The notes under the pieces: model-generated
What the model was told of the DNA's origin: nothing
Database searches by the model: none
The model's input: only the letters and a program-made list of their open reading frames with translations
In this document: piece after piece, positions 5,062 to 6,474 of the stretch
Position numbering within the stretch: the first letter of the stretch is position 1
Layout of the letters: each line of letters opens with the position of its first letter
Program-made: the position numbers and the translations under genes
NCBI GenBank assembly: GCA_020630145.1
Contig: JAHDBX010000103.1
Location: 1 to 6,474, forward strand
Origin: Gammaproteobacteria bacterium
Lineage (GTDB): Bacteria > Pseudomonadota > Gammaproteobacteria > HTCC5015
Direction: 5' to 3'
DNA: 6,474 nucleotides

Positions 5062-6474
5062 ATGTATACCTATAGTCCTGTAGACCAAAAAATTGTAGAT
5101 GAACGCGTGGCTCAGTACCGTGACCAAACGCGTCGTTTCTTAGCCGGCGAACTCGGCGAAGAAGAATTTCGTACCTTGCGTTTAATGAACGGCTTATATG
5201 TGCAAACCCATGCACCTATGCTACGTGTTGCCATTCCTTACGGCTTGTTATCTAGCGAACAAGTACGCATGTTTGCGCATATAGCACGAACTTACGACAA
5301 AGATTACGCCCATTTTACAACACGTCAAAATATTCAGTACAACTGGCCCAAGCTAGAAACGGTACCGGATATTTTAGCTGATTTAGCTAAAGTGCAAATG
5401 CACGCCATTCAAACCAGTGGCAACTGTATTCGTAATACGACGTCTGATGAATTAGCCGGCGTTGCTGTAGACGAAATTGAAGACCCGCGTCCATATTGCG
5501 AAATCATCCGCCAATGGTCAACATTTCACCCTGAATTTGCTTACTTGCCACGTAAATTTAAAATTGCCGTTACTGGCGCTGATAAATTTAAAGGTGTAGA
5601 TCGCGCTGCTATTCAAGTACACGACATTGGTCTGCAAATGGTGAAAGGCGACAATGGTGAAATAGGCTTTGAAGTTTTAGTCGGCGGTGGCCTAGGCCGT
5701 ACACCAGTAATCGGTAAAGTCGTGCGTGAATACTTACCAAAAGAAGATTTATTATCGTACCTAGAAGCCATTGTACGTGTATACAACCAACAAGGTCGTC
5801 GCGATAATAAATACAAAGCGCGTATCAAAATCTTAGTGAATGCTTTAGGCGTAGAAAAATTTACGGCTTTAGTAGAAGCCGAATGGCAAGAGATTAAAGA
5901 CTCAACATTAAAAGTAAGCGCTGAAAAAATTGCTGAAATGCAAGCACACTTCACCCTGCCCGATTATGACCAAAACGCAGCTACCTTTGACGAATTAGAA
6001 GCACAGTTAAAAGACAATAAAGACTTTGCCGCTTGGTACAAATACAATACACGCGAACATAAAGTGAAAGGCTATCGCGCTGTTATTATTTCACTAAAAG
6101 CACCAGGTATTGCACCAGGCGATATTACCGACAAACAACTCGATGCCGTTGCAGACTTAGCCGACGCCTACAGCTACAAAGAATTGCGCGTTATGCATAA
6201 TCAAAACCTTGTATTAGCTGACGTGCAAAACAAAGATTTATTAGCGCTTTGGCAAAAGCTCGATACGCTAAACCTATCATGGGCGAATGTCGGCACATTA
6301 AACGACATGATTTGCTGCCCCGGCTTAGATTTTTGCGCACTAGCCAATGCTGGTTCAATTGATATTGCCAAACAAATCAACGCTAAGTTTGACAACCTTG
6401 ATTACCTACACGATGTAGGCGAACTATTCCTTAATATGTCGGGTTGTATGAATGCCTGTGGCCATCATCATGTG
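5062..6474 (+). CDS. cysI: Siroheme/[4Fe-4S] nitrite/sulfite reductase, probable assimilatory sulfite reductase (3' partial)
   Basis: Reduces sulfite to sulfide with six electrons on a coupled siroheme and [4Fe-4S] centre; cytoplasmic. The frame is open to the window edge, giving 471 residues. It resembles the Pseudomonas CysI-like protein (about 550 residues) more than E. coli CysI, so about 80 are probably missing. Family landmarks, in order: an N-terminal ferredoxin-like half-domain with APMLRVAIPYGLLS (about 53-66), TTRQNIQYNW (86-95, siroheme-binding R88), QTSGNCIRNTT (117-127, R124), LPRKFKIAV (162-170, K165 and K167), and RRDNKYKARIKIL (246-258). The four cluster cysteines are C419 and C425 (CPGLDFC) and C462 and C466 (CMNAC), with the C-x5-C and C-x3-C spacing of sulfite reductases. 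ATG 5062 is the first start after an in-frame TAG at 5047-5049; the AGG before it is 11 nt away, so its ribosome site is weak. Nitrite as substrate cannot be excluded by sequence, but linkage to sat favours sulfite. The electron donor is not shown; no flavoprotein gene is in view. Confidence 0.93.
   Translation, partial: MYTYSPVDQKIVDERVAQYRDQTRRFLAGELGEEEFRTLRLMNGLYVQTHAPMLRVAIPYGLLSSEQVRMFAHIARTYDKDYAHFTTRQNIQYNWPKLETVPDILADLAKVQMHAIQTSGNCIRNTTSDELAGVAVDEIEDPRPYCEIIRQWSTFHPEFAYLPRKFKIAVTGADKFKGVDRAAIQVHDIGLQMVKGDNGEIGFEVLVGGGLGRTPVIGKVVREYLPKEDLLSYLEAIVRVYNQQGRRDNKYKARIKILVNALGVEKFTALVEAEWQEIKDSTLKVSAEKIAEMQAHFTLPDYDQNAATFDELEAQLKDNKDFAAWYKYNTREHKVKGYRAVIISLKAPGIAPGDITDKQLDAVADLADAYSYKELRVMHNQNLVLADVQNKDLLALWQKLDTLNLSWANVGTLNDMICCPGLDFCALANAGSIDIAKQINAKFDNLDYLHDVGELFLNMSGCMNACGHHHV

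Noticed and set aside
5054..5083. Nine-codon frame MTICIPIVL overlapping the reductase start, as a possible leader peptide
   Set aside because: The AGG lies only 3 nt before its ATG, it has no attenuator structure and only one Cys codon; probably chance.
4579..5215. Minus-strand open frames of 61 and 82 codons within sat and across the sat/reductase junction
   Set aside because: Antisense to conserved coding sequence, no family likeness, and Arg/His-rich composition typical of reversed reading.
5613..6395. Minus-strand frames of 113 and 64 codons within the siroheme reductase
   Set aside because: The plus strand here encodes conserved siroheme and cluster motifs; the antisense frames are incidental.
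1..6474. Mobile element, CRISPR array, tRNA or riboswitch
   Set aside because: No transposase, integrase, regularly spaced repeat, tRNA-like fold or recognisable riboswitch core was seen; non-coding DNA totals only about 350 bp.

Overview
The window looks like chromosomal DNA from an A+T-rich (about 40% G+C by eye) gammaproteobacterium, probably aquatic or marine. Two things point that way. The siroheme reductase at the right end closely resembles the Pseudomonas-type 'CysI-like' sulfite reductase. It sits behind a single-chain ATP sulfurylase (Sat) with a CxxC...CxH zinc-type motif, an arrangement I associate with marine and sulfur-oxidising gammaproteobacteria. I cannot name the genus.

Layout from left to right. 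(1) Bases 1-1580, plus strand: the 3' part of a SLC13/DASS-type anion permease with two cytoplasmic RCK_C (TrkA_C) domains; its start lies outside the window. (2) Bases 1583-2680, minus strand: complete dinB (DNA polymerase IV), ending tail to tail with the permease only 2 bp away. (3) Bases 2739-3548, plus strand: a secreted or periplasmic DUF547 protein, divergent from dinB across 58 bp and closed by a clear intrinsic terminator. (4) Bases 3549-3809: a non-coding, A+T-rich leader holding the terminator, a cluster of TGCGC pentamers and a perfect 9-bp inverted repeat just before sat. (5) Bases 3810-5027: complete sat. (6) Bases 5062-6474: the first 471 codons of a siroheme/[4Fe-4S] nitrite/sulfite reductase, cut by the right edge just after its last cluster ligand.

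The metabolic theme is sulfate assimilation. The permease is a plausible sulfate importer, Sat activates sulfate to APS, and the siroheme enzyme reduces sulfite to sulfide. The APS/PAPS reductase needed between them is not in the window and may lie downstream. dinB and the DUF547 gene interrupt this theme and have no evident link to it. I found no mobile element, CRISPR array, tRNA or rRNA. I see no convincing undescribed system; the best leads are the sat leader elements, the 2-bp convergent junction and the uncharacterised DUF547 exoprotein.
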